A stretch of 64,000 nt of DNA from Arthrobacter sp. SW1 (GTDB lineage: Bacteria > Actinomycetota > Actinomycetes > Actinomycetales > Micrococcaceae), in the NCBI RefSeq assembly GCF_001766675.1, contig NZ_MJLT01000023.1:62001-126000 (forward strand), read 5' to 3'. Below are positions 49,568 through 58,572 of this stretch, piece after piece; position 1 is the stretch's first letter; every line of letters starts with the position of its first letter. The translations under genes were made by a program, and so were the position numbers. The notes beneath the pieces were generated by a model. The model was not told the origin of the DNA. It was given only the letters and a program-made list of their open reading frames with translations, and searched no databases.

Positions 49568-50938
49568 ATGAGCACTATGCCTCCAGGGGATGTCCGCCCC
49601 AGTATCGATGAGACCGTTGACCACAGAGATCCGAAGAAGGCCGCGCTCAGTGGCTGGATCGGCAGCGCGTTGGAGTACTACGACTTCGCGCTGTACTCCC
49701 TGGCCGCGACCCTGATTTTTCCCACGGTCTTCTTCCCCTCCGAAAACCCGACCGTTGCGATCATCGCTTCACTCGCTACCTACGCCGTGGGCTACGTGTC
49801 CCGTCCCGTGGGTGCCGTAGTCCTCGGGGCTTACGGCGACAAGCGGGGCCGTAAACACGTCCTCGTGTTCGCGATGCTCCTCATGGGCTTTGCAACGTTC
49901 GCGGTAGGCCTGCTGCCCACCTACGGCCAGGTGGGCCTGCTCGCACCGGCGCTGCTGGTCGGACTGCGCTTGATCCAAGGCTTCGCGGTGGCCGGTGAAC
50001 TCGGCGGTGCCAGCGCCATGATCGTCGAGCACGCACCGGATGCACGACGCGGATTCTTTGCCAGCTTCAGCCTCCAGGGCACCCAAGTCGGTTCCATCCT
50101 GGCCACAGGCGTCCTCCTTCCGTTGGCCGCGCTGCTTCCGGCAGAGCAGTTCCAGGCCTGGGGCTGGCGTATTCCGTTCCTGCTCAGTGCCTTCGTGATC
50201 CTGGCCGGCTACTACATCCGCCGCCGTGTGCAGGAGCCCCCGGCATACCTGGCCCAGGCCACCGACGCTCCCGTGAAGCAACGCTTCCCGTTCTTCGAAC
50301 TGCTCCGCTCGCACCCGTGGGTGCTCGTCCGCTGCATCATCATGACCTTCACGAACGTCATCGGCATGGCGACACTCGTCTTCGGCGTCTCCTACGCCAC
50401 CCAGAAGGGGTACGGCATCGGCTTCTCAAGCAGTGACTTCCTTTGGGTTTCGCTGTTGGCCAACGTGGCTGCCGTCCTGACGATTCCGTTCTTCGGCGCA
50501 TTGTCCGACAAGATCGGGCGGAAGACCCTCATGGTGGCAGGTGGCCTCGGCGGCGGACTGCTGGCCGGGGGATACCTCTGGGCGGTTGAACAGCGGAGCC
50601 TGGTGTTGGTTTTCGTAGCGGTGGTCCTGGTCCAGGGCATCCTGTTCCAAATGTGGAACGCAACCTTTGCCACCTTCTTCCAGGAGCAGTTCCCGATGCG
50701 GATCCGGGTCACCGGCTTCGCGGTCGCCCAGAACATCGGCCTGATGATCGCGTCCTTCTTCCCGAGCATCTTCACCGCCATCGCGCCCCCCGGCACCGCC
50801 AACGTTCCGCTCGTGATCGGCACGGCCACACTGGGCATCTGCCTGGCCGCGGTGCTCGCTACCGCGCTTTCCTCCGACACCAAGGGAAAGTCGCTCGAAG
50901 ACCTCGAAACCGGCAAGGGCCGCTCTGTCCGGCTCTAG
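49568..50938 (+). CDS. MFS metabolite:H+ symporter, likely oligosaccharide or uronide uptake
   Basis: 456 residues, twelve spans. Start ATG 49568 has AAGGATGAG upstream; the frame opens at 49436 but then reads through the operator and promoter. Opening AALSGWIGSALEYYDFALYSLAATLIFP and GDKRGRKHVLVFAM, FGALSDKIGRK are typical of the MHS (ShiA/ProP/KgtP) subfamily of the major facilitator family. Being first in an operon with GH105, kduD, kduI and mutarotase genes, it probably imports a pectin-derived sugar acid or disaccharide. Substrate is inferred. Confidence 0.85.
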   Translation: MSTMPPGDVRPSIDETVDHRDPKKAALSGWIGSALEYYDFALYSLAATLIFPTVFFPSENPTVAIIASLATYAVGYVSRPVGAVVLGAYGDKRGRKHVLVFAMLLMGFATFAVGLLPTYGQVGLLAPALLVGLRLIQGFAVAGELGGASAMIVEHAPDARRGFFASFSLQGTQVGSILATGVLLPLAALLPAEQFQAWGWRIPFLLSAFVILAGYYIRRRVQEPPAYLAQATDAPVKQRFPFFELLRSHPWVLVRCIIMTFTNVIGMATLVFGVSYATQKGYGIGFSSSDFLWVSLLANVAAVLTIPFFGALSDKIGRKTLMVAGGLGGGLLAGGYLWAVEQRSLVLVFVAVVLVQGILFQMWNATFATFFQEQFPMRIRVTGFAVAQNIGLMIASFFPSIFTAIAPPGTANVPLVIGTATLGICLAAVLATALSSDTKGKSLEDLETGKGRSVRL

Positions 50939-50985
50939 GGCCCGGACCGGAACTAAGACAATCACGCGAAAGAGGGAGAACGGCG

Positions 50986-52146
50986 ATGGCCGAACCGAAC
51001 GAAGCAAACCAGGCAGCATGGCCGGTGAAGCACAGCCCGCTCCTGCGGGCCCCTGAACGCTTCATCGCCAGGGATGAGCTTCACGGGCTGGTGCACCGCC
51101 TGACCGACAACCTGGTGAACATCAAGGACGAAACGGGAGAGTTCCTGCTTCGGCTGGACGACGGGCGCGTCATCGACACCAAAGGCTGGGCAGGCTGGGA
51201 GTGGACCCACGGCGTCGGGCTGTACGGCATGTGGCAGTACTACGACCAGACCGGCGACCAGGCTGTCCGGGACATCATCGACTCATGGTTCACGGCCAGG
51301 TTCGCCGAAGGCACCACCAAGAACGTCAACACCATGGCCCCCTTCCTCACTCTGGCCTACCGGTACGAGGAAACCCAGGACCGCACGCTCCTGCCGTGGC
51401 TGGATTCCTGGGCCGAATGGGCCATGAACGCGATGCCGCGCACGCCCAGGGGCGGCATGCAGCACATCACGCTCGCCGAGGAAAACCACCACCAGTTATG
51501 GGACGACACCCTGATGATGACGGTGCTGCCATTGGCCAAGATCGGCTTGCTCCTCGGCCGGAAGAACTACGTGGACGAGGCAACGTTCCAGTTCCTGACC
51601 CACGTGGCCTATCTCATGGACCGCGAAACGGGGCTGTGGTTCCACGGCTGGTCGTTCGAGGGAAACCATAATTTCGCCAAGGCCCGTTGGGCGCGGGGAA
51701 ACTCGTGGCTGACCATGGTCATCCCGGACTTCCTCGAGCTGCTCGACCTGCCGGCGTCCGACCCGGTGCGGCGCTTCCTTGTCGAAGTGCTCGAGGCACA
51801 GGTTTCCGCCCTCGCAGGGTTGCAGGATTCGAGCGGCCTCTGGCACACGCTCCTCGATGACCCTTCCTCGTACCTCGAAGCCTCGGCGACGGCCGGGTTC
51901 ACCTACGGAATCCTGAAGGCAGTACGGAAAGGCTACCTCGGCGCGCACCACGCCGGAGTGGCCGAGCAAGCCGTGCGGGCAGTCGTCTCGAACATTTCCG
52001 ACGACGGCGAACTGCAGCAGGTCTCGTTCGGCACCGGCATGGGCCCGGACCTGGATTTCTACCGCCGGATTCCGCTCACCTCGATGCCTTACGGGCAAGC
52101 CATGGCGATCCTTTGCCTGGCGGAGTATTTGCGGAGCTACTACTGA
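50986..52146 (+). CDS. GH105 unsaturated rhamnogalacturonyl hydrolase
   Basis: 386 residues, ATG 50986. Alpha6/alpha6 barrel of the GH88/GH105 group: WAGWEWTHGVGLYGMWQYY, HQLWDDTLMMTVLPLAKIG (putative catalytic Asp), FHGWSFEGNHNFAKARWARGNSWLTMVIPDFLELL (second Asp region). GH105 enzymes remove the unsaturated galacturonic acid from rhamnogalacturonan oligomers left by lyases and leave L-rhamnose. No signal peptide, so the substrate must be imported, presumably by the neighbouring transporter. Confidence 0.9.
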   Translation: MAEPNEANQAAWPVKHSPLLRAPERFIARDELHGLVHRLTDNLVNIKDETGEFLLRLDDGRVIDTKGWAGWEWTHGVGLYGMWQYYDQTGDQAVRDIIDSWFTARFAEGTTKNVNTMAPFLTLAYRYEETQDRTLLPWLDSWAEWAMNAMPRTPRGGMQHITLAEENHHQLWDDTLMMTVLPLAKIGLLLGRKNYVDEATFQFLTHVAYLMDRETGLWFHGWSFEGNHNFAKARWARGNSWLTMVIPDFLELLDLPASDPVRRFLVEVLEAQVSALAGLQDSSGLWHTLLDDPSSYLEASATAGFTYGILKAVRKGYLGAHHAGVAEQAVRAVVSNISDDGELQQVSFGTGMGPDLDFYRRIPLTSMPYGQAMAILCLAEYLRSYY

Positions 52147-52196
52147 GCCGCGTGGGCGGCACTTTGGATACCCACCTATTTTGGAGGAACATACAC

Positions 52197-52961
52197 ATGG
52201 TTTCCGAGCTGTTCCGGCTTGACGGAAAAGTTGCCGTAGTGACGGGCTCATCGAGGGGGCTGGGCCAAGCGGCCGCCGTGGCGCTGGCCGAAGCCGGGGC
52301 TGACCTTGCCCTCGTCAACCGCGGCAGCGCGAGCGACACTGCAGAGCAGGTGAAAGCTGCCGGCAGGCGGGTCCAGCTCATCGAGCTGGACCTGGGCGCT
52401 GCGACCCCGGCAGAGCTCGATTCGACCATTCAGTCGGTGGTGGACACCCTCGGCCGGGTCGACGTCCTGGTCAATAACGCCGGCATCATCCGCCGGGCGC
52501 CGTTGCTGGAACATTCGTCAACGGACTGGGACGACGTCCTGTCCACGAACCTGGACGCAGTGTTCCATCTTTCGCAGGCTGTGGCGAAGCGGTATGCCGC
52601 CCAAGGCGGGGGCAAGATCATCAACATTGCCTCGATGCTGTCCTTCCAGGGCGGCGTGTTCGTCCCGGGCTATGCCGCGAGCAAACACGCCGTGGCCGGC
52701 CTGACAAAGGCCTTCGCCAACGAACTCGCCGTCCGCGGAATCAACGTGAACGCCATCGCGCCCGGCTATATGGCAACCGACAACACCGCTGCCCTCAGGG
52801 CGGATGATGCCCGCCAAAAGGCAATCCTGGAACGCATACCCGCCGGACGGTGGGGCACTCCGGACGACCTCAAGGGGGCCCTTGTCTTCCTTGCGTCCTC
52901 CGCGTCCGACTACGTCAACGGGGCCATTCTCCCCGTGGACGGCGGCTGGCTCGTCCGCTGA
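52197..52961 (+). CDS. kduD: 2-dehydro-3-deoxy-D-gluconate 5-dehydrogenase (SDR)
   Basis: 254 residues from ATG 52197 (TTGGAGGAAC upstream). Short-chain dehydrogenase with TGSSRGLGQAAA cofactor loop near residue 18, NNAG, and the YxxxK pair in YAASKHAVAGL. Motifs FRLDGKVAVVTG and NVNAIAPGYMATDNTAALR match KduD. It reduces 3-deoxy-D-glycero-2,5-hexodiulosonate to KDG. Between GH105 and kduI, so it works on the unsaturated uronate half of the substrate. Confidence 0.9.
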   Translation: MVSELFRLDGKVAVVTGSSRGLGQAAAVALAEAGADLALVNRGSASDTAEQVKAAGRRVQLIELDLGAATPAELDSTIQSVVDTLGRVDVLVNNAGIIRRAPLLEHSSTDWDDVLSTNLDAVFHLSQAVAKRYAAQGGGKIINIASMLSFQGGVFVPGYAASKHAVAGLTKAFANELAVRGINVNAIAPGYMATDNTAALRADDARQKAILERIPAGRWGTPDDLKGALVFLASSASDYVNGAILPVDGGWLVR

Positions 52962-53011
52962 GCCGCCAATACCGCACGAACCAACACCTACCCCTGACCT
53001 GGAGACACGAC

Positions 53012-53842
53012 ATGCAGCAGCGTTTCGCCACCAACCCGGACCAGCTTCCCGGCTTCGATAGCAAGGAGCTTCGTTCCCGCTACCTCGTCGAAGACATCTT
53101 CGTGCCGGGTGAAGTGACCGCCGTCTATACGCACCATGACAGGATCGTCCTCGGTGGGGCGGTGCCTGCAGGCAAGGAGCTTCCCCTCCCTGCCTTCGAG
53201 GAGCTGCGCTCCGACTACTTCCTGGCCAACCGGGAAATCGGCATCATCAATATCGGCGGCACCGGAACGGTGACGGCCGGCGATGACACCTTCACCCTGC
53301 CCCATGGGGCGTGCCTGTATGTCGGACGCGGCACGCGGAACGTCGTCTTTGCCGACGCCGCAGGCCAGGAGGGCGCGCAGTTTTATCTTTTCAGCGCTCC
53401 CGCGCACACCACATATGAGACCCAGCTGGTCCTGAAGGGGGAGGGTACGGTGCGCGAACTCGGTGATCAGCTCACCAGCAACCGGCGCAGCCTGAACCAG
53501 TACATCCACGAAAAGGGAATCCGCTCCTGCCAGATCGTCATGGGCGTCACGGAGCTGCATCCCGGATCGATGTGGAACACCATGCCGGCCCACACCCACG
53601 ACCGGCGCACTGAATGCTATCTCTACTTCGACGTCCCCCAGGATGCCCGGGTCATCCACCTGATGGGCCGGCCGGAGGAGACCCGGCACCTGCTGGTGGC
53701 TGACCGGCAGGCGGTGATCTCGCCGTCGTGGTCGCTCCACTCGGGCGTGGGCACCGCCGCGTATTCATTCATCTGGGCGATGGCGGGGGAGAACCAGTCC
53801 TTTGACGACATGGACGCCGTTCCCGTCACCGCGCTGAGTTGA
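53012..53842 (+). CDS. kduI: 5-dehydro-4-deoxy-D-glucuronate isomerase
   Basis: 276 residues, cupin-type zinc enzyme that converts 5-keto-4-deoxyuronate to 3-deoxy-D-glycero-2,5-hexodiulosonate. Opening RFATNPDQLPGFDSKELRSRYLVEDIF, HDRIVLGGAVP, and metal site TMPAHTHDRRTECYLYFD are diagnostic. ATG 53012 with GGAGACAC upstream. Acts before KduD. Confidence 0.95.
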   Translation: MQQRFATNPDQLPGFDSKELRSRYLVEDIFVPGEVTAVYTHHDRIVLGGAVPAGKELPLPAFEELRSDYFLANREIGIINIGGTGTVTAGDDTFTLPHGACLYVGRGTRNVVFADAAGQEGAQFYLFSAPAHTTYETQLVLKGEGTVRELGDQLTSNRRSLNQYIHEKGIRSCQIVMGVTELHPGSMWNTMPAHTHDRRTECYLYFDVPQDARVIHLMGRPEETRHLLVADRQAVISPSWSLHSGVGTAAYSFIWAMAGENQSFDDMDAVPVTALS

Positions 53843-53849
53843 GCCGGCC

Positions 53850-54209
53850 GTGGAACGGGTGTGCTTCCGCCTTCAGGTAAAGCCGGCGCTCATCGAGGAA
53901 TACACGAAACGGCATGCCGAAGTCTGGCCGGACATGCTGCAGGCGCTGGGGGACAGCGGCTGGCGCAACTATTCGCTCTTCCTCGGCGGCGACGGCCTGT
54001 TGATCGGCTATTTCGAAGCCGAGGATCCCGCGCAGGCGCGCCGGCTCATGGCCGAAACCGAGGTGAATTCACGGTGGCAGGCCGAAATGTCCCGCTTCTT
54101 CGAAGGGCTGGATGGCGCCCCCGACGAAGGGTTCGTCCAGCTTCCGGAGGTCTTCAACCTGGAAACACAGTTGCTCCGCTTGCCCCCGCAGCAGGCTACG
54201 GCCGGCTGA
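53850..54209 (+). CDS. rhaM: L-rhamnose mutarotase
   Basis: 119 residues from GTG 53850. RhaM/RhaU family: VCFRLQVKPALIEEYTKRHAEVWPDMLQAL (active-site His), GWRNYSLFL, GYFEAEDP. Interconverts the anomers of L-rhamnose released by GH105. 7 bp after kduI in the same operon. The 3' end overlaps that of the LacI gene by 14 bp on the other strand. Confidence 0.93.
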   Translation: MERVCFRLQVKPALIEEYTKRHAEVWPDMLQALGDSGWRNYSLFLGGDGLLIGYFEAEDPAQARRLMAETEVNSRWQAEMSRFFEGLDGAPDEGFVQLPEVFNLETQLLRLPPQQATAG

Positions 54210-55224
54210 CGGACTCCAGGACTCCGGTGCTGGCCCGCCCCACGAGTTCGGGCTTGAACACCACGTGCTCGCGACCGGCTTCCGGGTCCTCAAGTTCTTG
54301 TGCCAAAAGCCGGATCGCGGTCCGTCCGATCTCTTCGGCCGGCTGGCGGATTGAGGACAGGGGCACCACCGCGGATCGCGCGAAAGCGATGTCGTCATAG
54401 CCGATCAGGGCCACGTCATCGGGGATGCGCAGTGAGTTCATCAACAGGATCGACTGCATCATTCCGGTGGCCAGGAGGTCGTTGGCGCAGAAGATTCCGT
54501 CCGGCAGGGAGTGGCGGGGGCGTTTGAGCAACTCGTCGCCCACGCTCCGGCCGGCGAGTACGTCCAGCTCCGGCGTCGGGAGGAATTCGAGCGTCGCCCC
54601 CGGGTGTTCAGCGACTGCCTTTTCTGCACCGCGCAGGCGGTCGGCCACTTGCTGAACGTGCTTGCCGCCGCCAACGAAAGCAAGGCGGGAACGTCCAGCT
54701 TGGAGAAGATGCGAAGCGGCGAGGTAACCACCGTGCACGTCGTCGACGGACACGGAACTGTAGAGCTCCGGGTCGCCTTCCCGGTCGACAAGCACGACGG
54801 CGACGCCGCGCGCCTTAAGCTCGGAGACCCGCGAGGACAGATCGCCGACAGGCGTGATCAGCAGGCCTTGGACACGCTGTTCCTCGAACAGGTCGATATA
54901 CCGGGATTCACGCTCGGGGTCGTGGCGGCTGCTGGCGAAAACCACCGAATTACCGGCCTCGGCCGCGGCGTCTTCGGCACCCCGCGCCAGCGAGGCGAAG
55001 AAAGGGTTGGCGGCGTCTAGCATAACGAGGCCGATTGTCCTGCTGCGGCCTGCGCGGAGCTGCCGGGCGGCGTCGTTGCGGACGAAGCCGAGTTCGGCGA
55101 TGGCGCGGAGGACGCGTTCCTTGGTGCGCGGGCTGACACGTTCCGGATGGTTCAGCACATGGGACACCGTGCCCACCGCCACGCCAGCCCGGTCGGCGAC
55201 GTCCTTCACACTTGCAGAGCGCAT
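54196..55224 (-). CDS. LacI-family repressor of the rhamnose/rhamnogalacturonan island
   Basis: 342 residues from ATG 55224 (AGGAGG upstream). HTH SVKDVADRAGVAVGTVSHVLNHPERVS at residues 4-30 with the hinge helix AARQLRAG, then a periplasmic-binding-type domain. It sits between the two operons; both have operators of the form TGAAwCGAwTCA, a typical LacI-family motif with a central CG. Probably derepressed by rhamnose or a rhamnogalacturonan fragment. Ligand is inferred. Confidence 0.92.
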   Translation of the reverse strand: MRSASVKDVADRAGVAVGTVSHVLNHPERVSPRTKERVLRAIAELGFVRNDAARQLRAGRSRTIGLVMLDAANPFFASLARGAEDAAAEAGNSVVFASSRHDPERESRYIDLFEEQRVQGLLITPVGDLSSRVSELKARGVAVVLVDREGDPELYSSVSVDDVHGGYLAASHLLQAGRSRLAFVGGGKHVQQVADRLRGAEKAVAEHPGATLEFLPTPELDVLAGRSVGDELLKRPRHSLPDGIFCANDLLATGMMQSILLMNSLRIPDDVALIGYDDIAFARSAVVPLSSIRQPAEEIGRTAIRLLAQELEDPEAGREHVVFKPELVGRASTGVLESVSRP

Positions 55225-55253
55225 CCTGCCTCCTGAAACCGCCGATATGACCC

Positions 55254-55307
55254 TTGACACGTTACTAGAAAGACCCTAAATTTGAAACGAATAAATGAAA
55301 CGATTCA
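55254..55307 (+). promoter_or_regulatory. Promoter and two operators of the rha operon
   Basis: TTGACA (55254-55259), 17-bp spacer, TAAATT (55277-55282): near-consensus promoter. Operators TGAAACGAATAA (55283-55294) and TGAAACGATTCA (55296-55307) begin right after the -10, so a bound repressor would block initiation. The arrangement also covers the start of the divergent lacI-type gene. Confidence 0.85.
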
Positions 55308-55364
55308 AAACAGCCTTGGACGTTTCGCCGGAGAAGTATCCGCCAGTGGATTTGGAGTTCACCC

Positions 55365-56531
55365 ATGACAACGATGTCCAGCATCCTGCCCCGCTTGGAA
55401 GGGCTCGCCATTGAAGTGCCGTCCTGGGCCTATGGGAACTCGGGAACCAGGTTCAAGGTATTCGGCACGCCGGGTACTCCGCGCACCATCCACGAAAAGT
55501 TGGCCGATGCCGCCAAGGTCCATGAGCTGACCGGCCTCGCGCCGGCTGTGGCCCTGCATATCCCGTGGGACAAGGTGGATGATTACAACGCCCTGCGTGG
55601 CTACGCGGGGGAGCTCGGCCTCCGGCTCGGCACTGTCAACAGCAACACCTTCCAGGATGAGGAATACAAGTTCGGCTCCCTCACCTCCAGTAACAATGCG
55701 GTGCGCCGCCGCGCGGTCGACCATCACCTTGAGTGCATCGACATCATGCACGCCACGGGGTCCCGCGACCTGAAAATCTGGCTGGCGGACGGCACGAATT
55801 ACCCGGGCCAGGACGATATGCGGGGCAGGCAGGACCGCCTTGCTGAGTCCCTGCAGGAGATTTACGCGGCACTGGGAGAAGAGCAGCGCCTTGTCCTGGA
55901 GTACAAGTTCTTCGAGCCGGCCTTCTACCACACCGACGTTCCGGACTGGGGAACGTCCTACGCTCAGACTTTGGCTCTGGGGGAGAAGGCCTTCGTGTGC
56001 CTGGACACCGGACACCACGCCCCGGGCACCAACATCGAGTTCATCGTCATGCAGTTGCTGCGCCTGGGGAAGCTGGGCTCGTTCGACTTCAACTCGCGCT
56101 TCTACGCCGACGACGATCTGATTGTTGGCGCAGCTGACCCGTTCCAGCTGTTCCGCATCATGCACGAAGTAATCCGCGGCGGGGCGCTGGCGCAGGATTC
56201 GGAGGTGGCGTTGATGCTGGACCAGTGCCACAACCTGGAAGAAAAGATCCCAGGCCAGATCCGGTCCGTGCTGAACGTCCAGGAGATGGCGGCACGGGCA
56301 CTGCTGATAGACACCACCGCCCTTGCTGAAGCCCAGGCAGCAGGCGATGTGCTGGCCGCCAACGGCATCTTCAACGATGCCTTCTACACCGACGTCCGTC
56401 CGGCGCTTGCCGAATGGCGTGAATCCCGCGGCCTGCCCGCGGACCCGCTCGCTGCCTTCAAGGCAAGCGGTTACCAGAAAAAGATCAATGAGGACCGCGC
56501 AGGCGGCCGGCAATCCGGATGGGGTGCATAA
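55365..56531 (+). CDS. rhaI: L-rhamnose isomerase
   Basis: 388 residues. Converts L-rhamnose to L-rhamnulose. Belongs to the xylose-isomerase-like (P. stutzeri RhaI) type rather than E. coli RhaA: IEVPSWAYGNSGTRFKVF, ALHIPWDKVDDY, LKIWLADGTNYPGQDD, LEYKFFEPAFYHTDVPDWGTS, CLDTGHHAPGTNIE and FNSRFYADDDL give the metal-binding Glu/Asp/His series. First gene of rhaI-aldolase-rhaB. Confidence 0.95.
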   Translation: MTTMSSILPRLEGLAIEVPSWAYGNSGTRFKVFGTPGTPRTIHEKLADAAKVHELTGLAPAVALHIPWDKVDDYNALRGYAGELGLRLGTVNSNTFQDEEYKFGSLTSSNNAVRRRAVDHHLECIDIMHATGSRDLKIWLADGTNYPGQDDMRGRQDRLAESLQEIYAALGEEQRLVLEYKFFEPAFYHTDVPDWGTSYAQTLALGEKAFVCLDTGHHAPGTNIEFIVMQLLRLGKLGSFDFNSRFYADDDLIVGAADPFQLFRIMHEVIRGGALAQDSEVALMLDQCHNLEEKIPGQIRSVLNVQEMAARALLIDTTALAEAQAAGDVLAANGIFNDAFYTDVRPALAEWRESRGLPADPLAAFKASGYQKKINEDRAGGRQSGWGA

Positions 56532-56535
56532 GAGG

Positions 56536-58572
56536 ATGGCGAACAAGACTGTTGACGAGCTGATTGCCCGTTCCAACCGCCTGGGCGCGGACAAGCGGAA
56601 CACGAACTTCGCGGGCGGCAACACTTCGGCCAAGGGCACGGAAAAGGATCCGGTCACAGGCCAGGACGTGGAACTGCTGTGGGTCAAGGGCTCCGGCGGC
56701 GACCTGGGCACGCTGACCGCGCAGAACCTGGCGGTACTGCGTTTGGACCGCTTGCGGGCGCTCAAGGAGGTTTATCCGGGCGTCGAAGGTGAAGATGAGA
56801 TGGTGGCTGCCTTCGACTACTGCCTGCATGGAAAAGGCGGCGCGGCCCCGTCCATCGATACCGCCATGCACGGGCTCGTGGACGCGGTGCACGTGGACCA
56901 CCTGCACCCGGACTCCGGTATTGCGATCGCGACGGCGGCGGACGGCGAGGCCCTGACCGCCAAGATCTTCGGGGACCAGGTGGCTTGGGTTCCGTGGCGG
57001 AGGCCCGGGTTCCAGCTCGGCCTGGACATCGCGGCGATCAAGGAAGCCAATCCCCAAGCCATTGGTACGATCCTGGGCGGGCACGGCATCACCGCGTGGG
57101 GCGCCACCAGCGAGGAGGCCGAAGCCAACTCCCTGCGGATCATTGAGCAGGCCGCAGCGTACATCGCGGACAACGGCAAGCCCGAGCCCTTCGGCGCCAG
57201 GCTCCCCGGTTACGCCGCCCTCCCGGAGCCCGAACGCCGCGCGAAGGCGGCCGCCCTGGCACCGGTGATCCGCGGCTTGGCATCCACGGACATGGTCCAG
57301 GTGGGGCACTTCAGCGATGACGCCGTCGTCCTTGAATTCCTGGAAGGTGCGCAGCATCCGCGGCTGGCCGCCCTCGGAACGTCCTGCCCGGACCACTTCC
57401 TGCGGACCAAAGTCAGGCCGTTGCTCCTGGACCTCCCGGCGGATGCCGACATCGAGGAGTGCATCTCACGCCTGAAGGAACGGCACGCGGAATACCGTAA
57501 GGACTACCAGGCGTACTACGACCGCCACGCGGACGCGGACAGTCCGGCCATCCGCGGCGCCGATCCGGCGATCGTGCTGGTTCCCGGCGTCGGGATGTTC
57601 TCCTTCGGCAAGGACAAGCAGACCGCGCGGGTGGCGGGGGAGTTCTACCTCAACGCGATCAACGTGATGCGCGGCGCCGAGGCGGTCTCCAGCTACGCCC
57701 CGATCGAGGAAGCGGAGAAATTCCGCATCGAATACTGGGCGCTTGAGGAAGCCAAGCTTGCACGGATGCCCAAGCCCAAGTCCCACGCGGGCAGGATCGC
57801 GCTGGTGACCGGTGCGGCGTCCGGCATCGGTAAGGCGATCGCCACCCGTCTGGCCGCCGACGGCGCATGCGTCGTGATCGCCGACCTCAACCTGGAAAAC
57901 GCCCGCGCCGTAGCCACGGAACTGGGCGGTGCTGACGTCGCCATCGGCGTCCAGGCCGACGTGACGGACGAAGCGCAGGTCCACGCCGCCATCAACGAGG
58001 CGGTGCTGGCTTTCGGTGGCGTGGACCTGGTGGTCAACAACGCCGGCCTGTCCATCTCCAGGCCGTTGCTGGAAACCAGCGAAAAGGACTGGGACCTGCA
58101 GCACAACGTCATGGCGAAGGGCTCCTTCCTGGTTTCCAAGGCCGCCGCGAAGGCCATGATCGACCAGGGGCTTGGCGGGGACATCATCTACATCTCCTCC
58201 AAGAACTCCGTGTTCGCGGGGCCGAACAACATCGCCTACTCCGCCACCAAGGCCGACCAGGCCCACCAGGTGCGGCTCCTTGCTGCGGAACTGGGCGAAC
58301 ACGGCATCCGCGTCAACGGCATCAACCCCGACGGCGTCGTGCGCGGCTCCGGCATCTTCGCGGGCGGCTGGGGCGCCAAGCGCGCCGCGGTCTACGGCGT
58401 TGACGAAGAAAAGCTCGGCGAGTTCTACGCCCAGCGCACCCTGCTCAAGCGCGAAGTCCTGCCCGAACACGTCGCCAACGCCGCGGCCGTCCTCACGGGC
58501 AGCGAGCTGTCCCACACGACCGGCCTGCACATCCCGGTGGACGCCGGCGTCGCGGCCGCGTTCCTGCGGTGA
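56536..58572 (+). CDS. Bifunctional rhamnulose-1-phosphate aldolase / lactaldehyde dehydrogenase
   Basis: 678 residues, ATG 56536, 4 bp after the rhaI stop. N-terminal class II aldolase/adducin domain (residues 1-410) with HVDHLHPDSG and GGHGITAWG as zinc ligands; C-terminal SDR domain from about residue 420 with VTGAASGIGKAIA, NNAG and YSATKADQ. The aldolase splits rhamnulose-1-phosphate into DHAP and L-lactaldehyde, and the SDR part oxidises the lactaldehyde to L-lactate. This fusion (RhaEW type) is known in Actinobacteria, Bacteroidetes and Bacillus. Confidence 0.94.
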   Translation: MANKTVDELIARSNRLGADKRNTNFAGGNTSAKGTEKDPVTGQDVELLWVKGSGGDLGTLTAQNLAVLRLDRLRALKEVYPGVEGEDEMVAAFDYCLHGKGGAAPSIDTAMHGLVDAVHVDHLHPDSGIAIATAADGEALTAKIFGDQVAWVPWRRPGFQLGLDIAAIKEANPQAIGTILGGHGITAWGATSEEAEANSLRIIEQAAAYIADNGKPEPFGARLPGYAALPEPERRAKAAALAPVIRGLASTDMVQVGHFSDDAVVLEFLEGAQHPRLAALGTSCPDHFLRTKVRPLLLDLPADADIEECISRLKERHAEYRKDYQAYYDRHADADSPAIRGADPAIVLVPGVGMFSFGKDKQTARVAGEFYLNAINVMRGAEAVSSYAPIEEAEKFRIEYWALEEAKLARMPKPKSHAGRIALVTGAASGIGKAIATRLAADGACVVIADLNLENARAVATELGGADVAIGVQADVTDEAQVHAAINEAVLAFGGVDLVVNNAGLSISRPLLETSEKDWDLQHNVMAKGSFLVSKAAAKAMIDQGLGGDIIYISSKNSVFAGPNNIAYSATKADQAHQVRLLAAELGEHGIRVNGINPDGVVRGSGIFAGGWGAKRAAVYGVDEEKLGEFYAQRTLLKREVLPEHVANAAAVLTGSELSHTTGLHIPVDAGVAAAFLR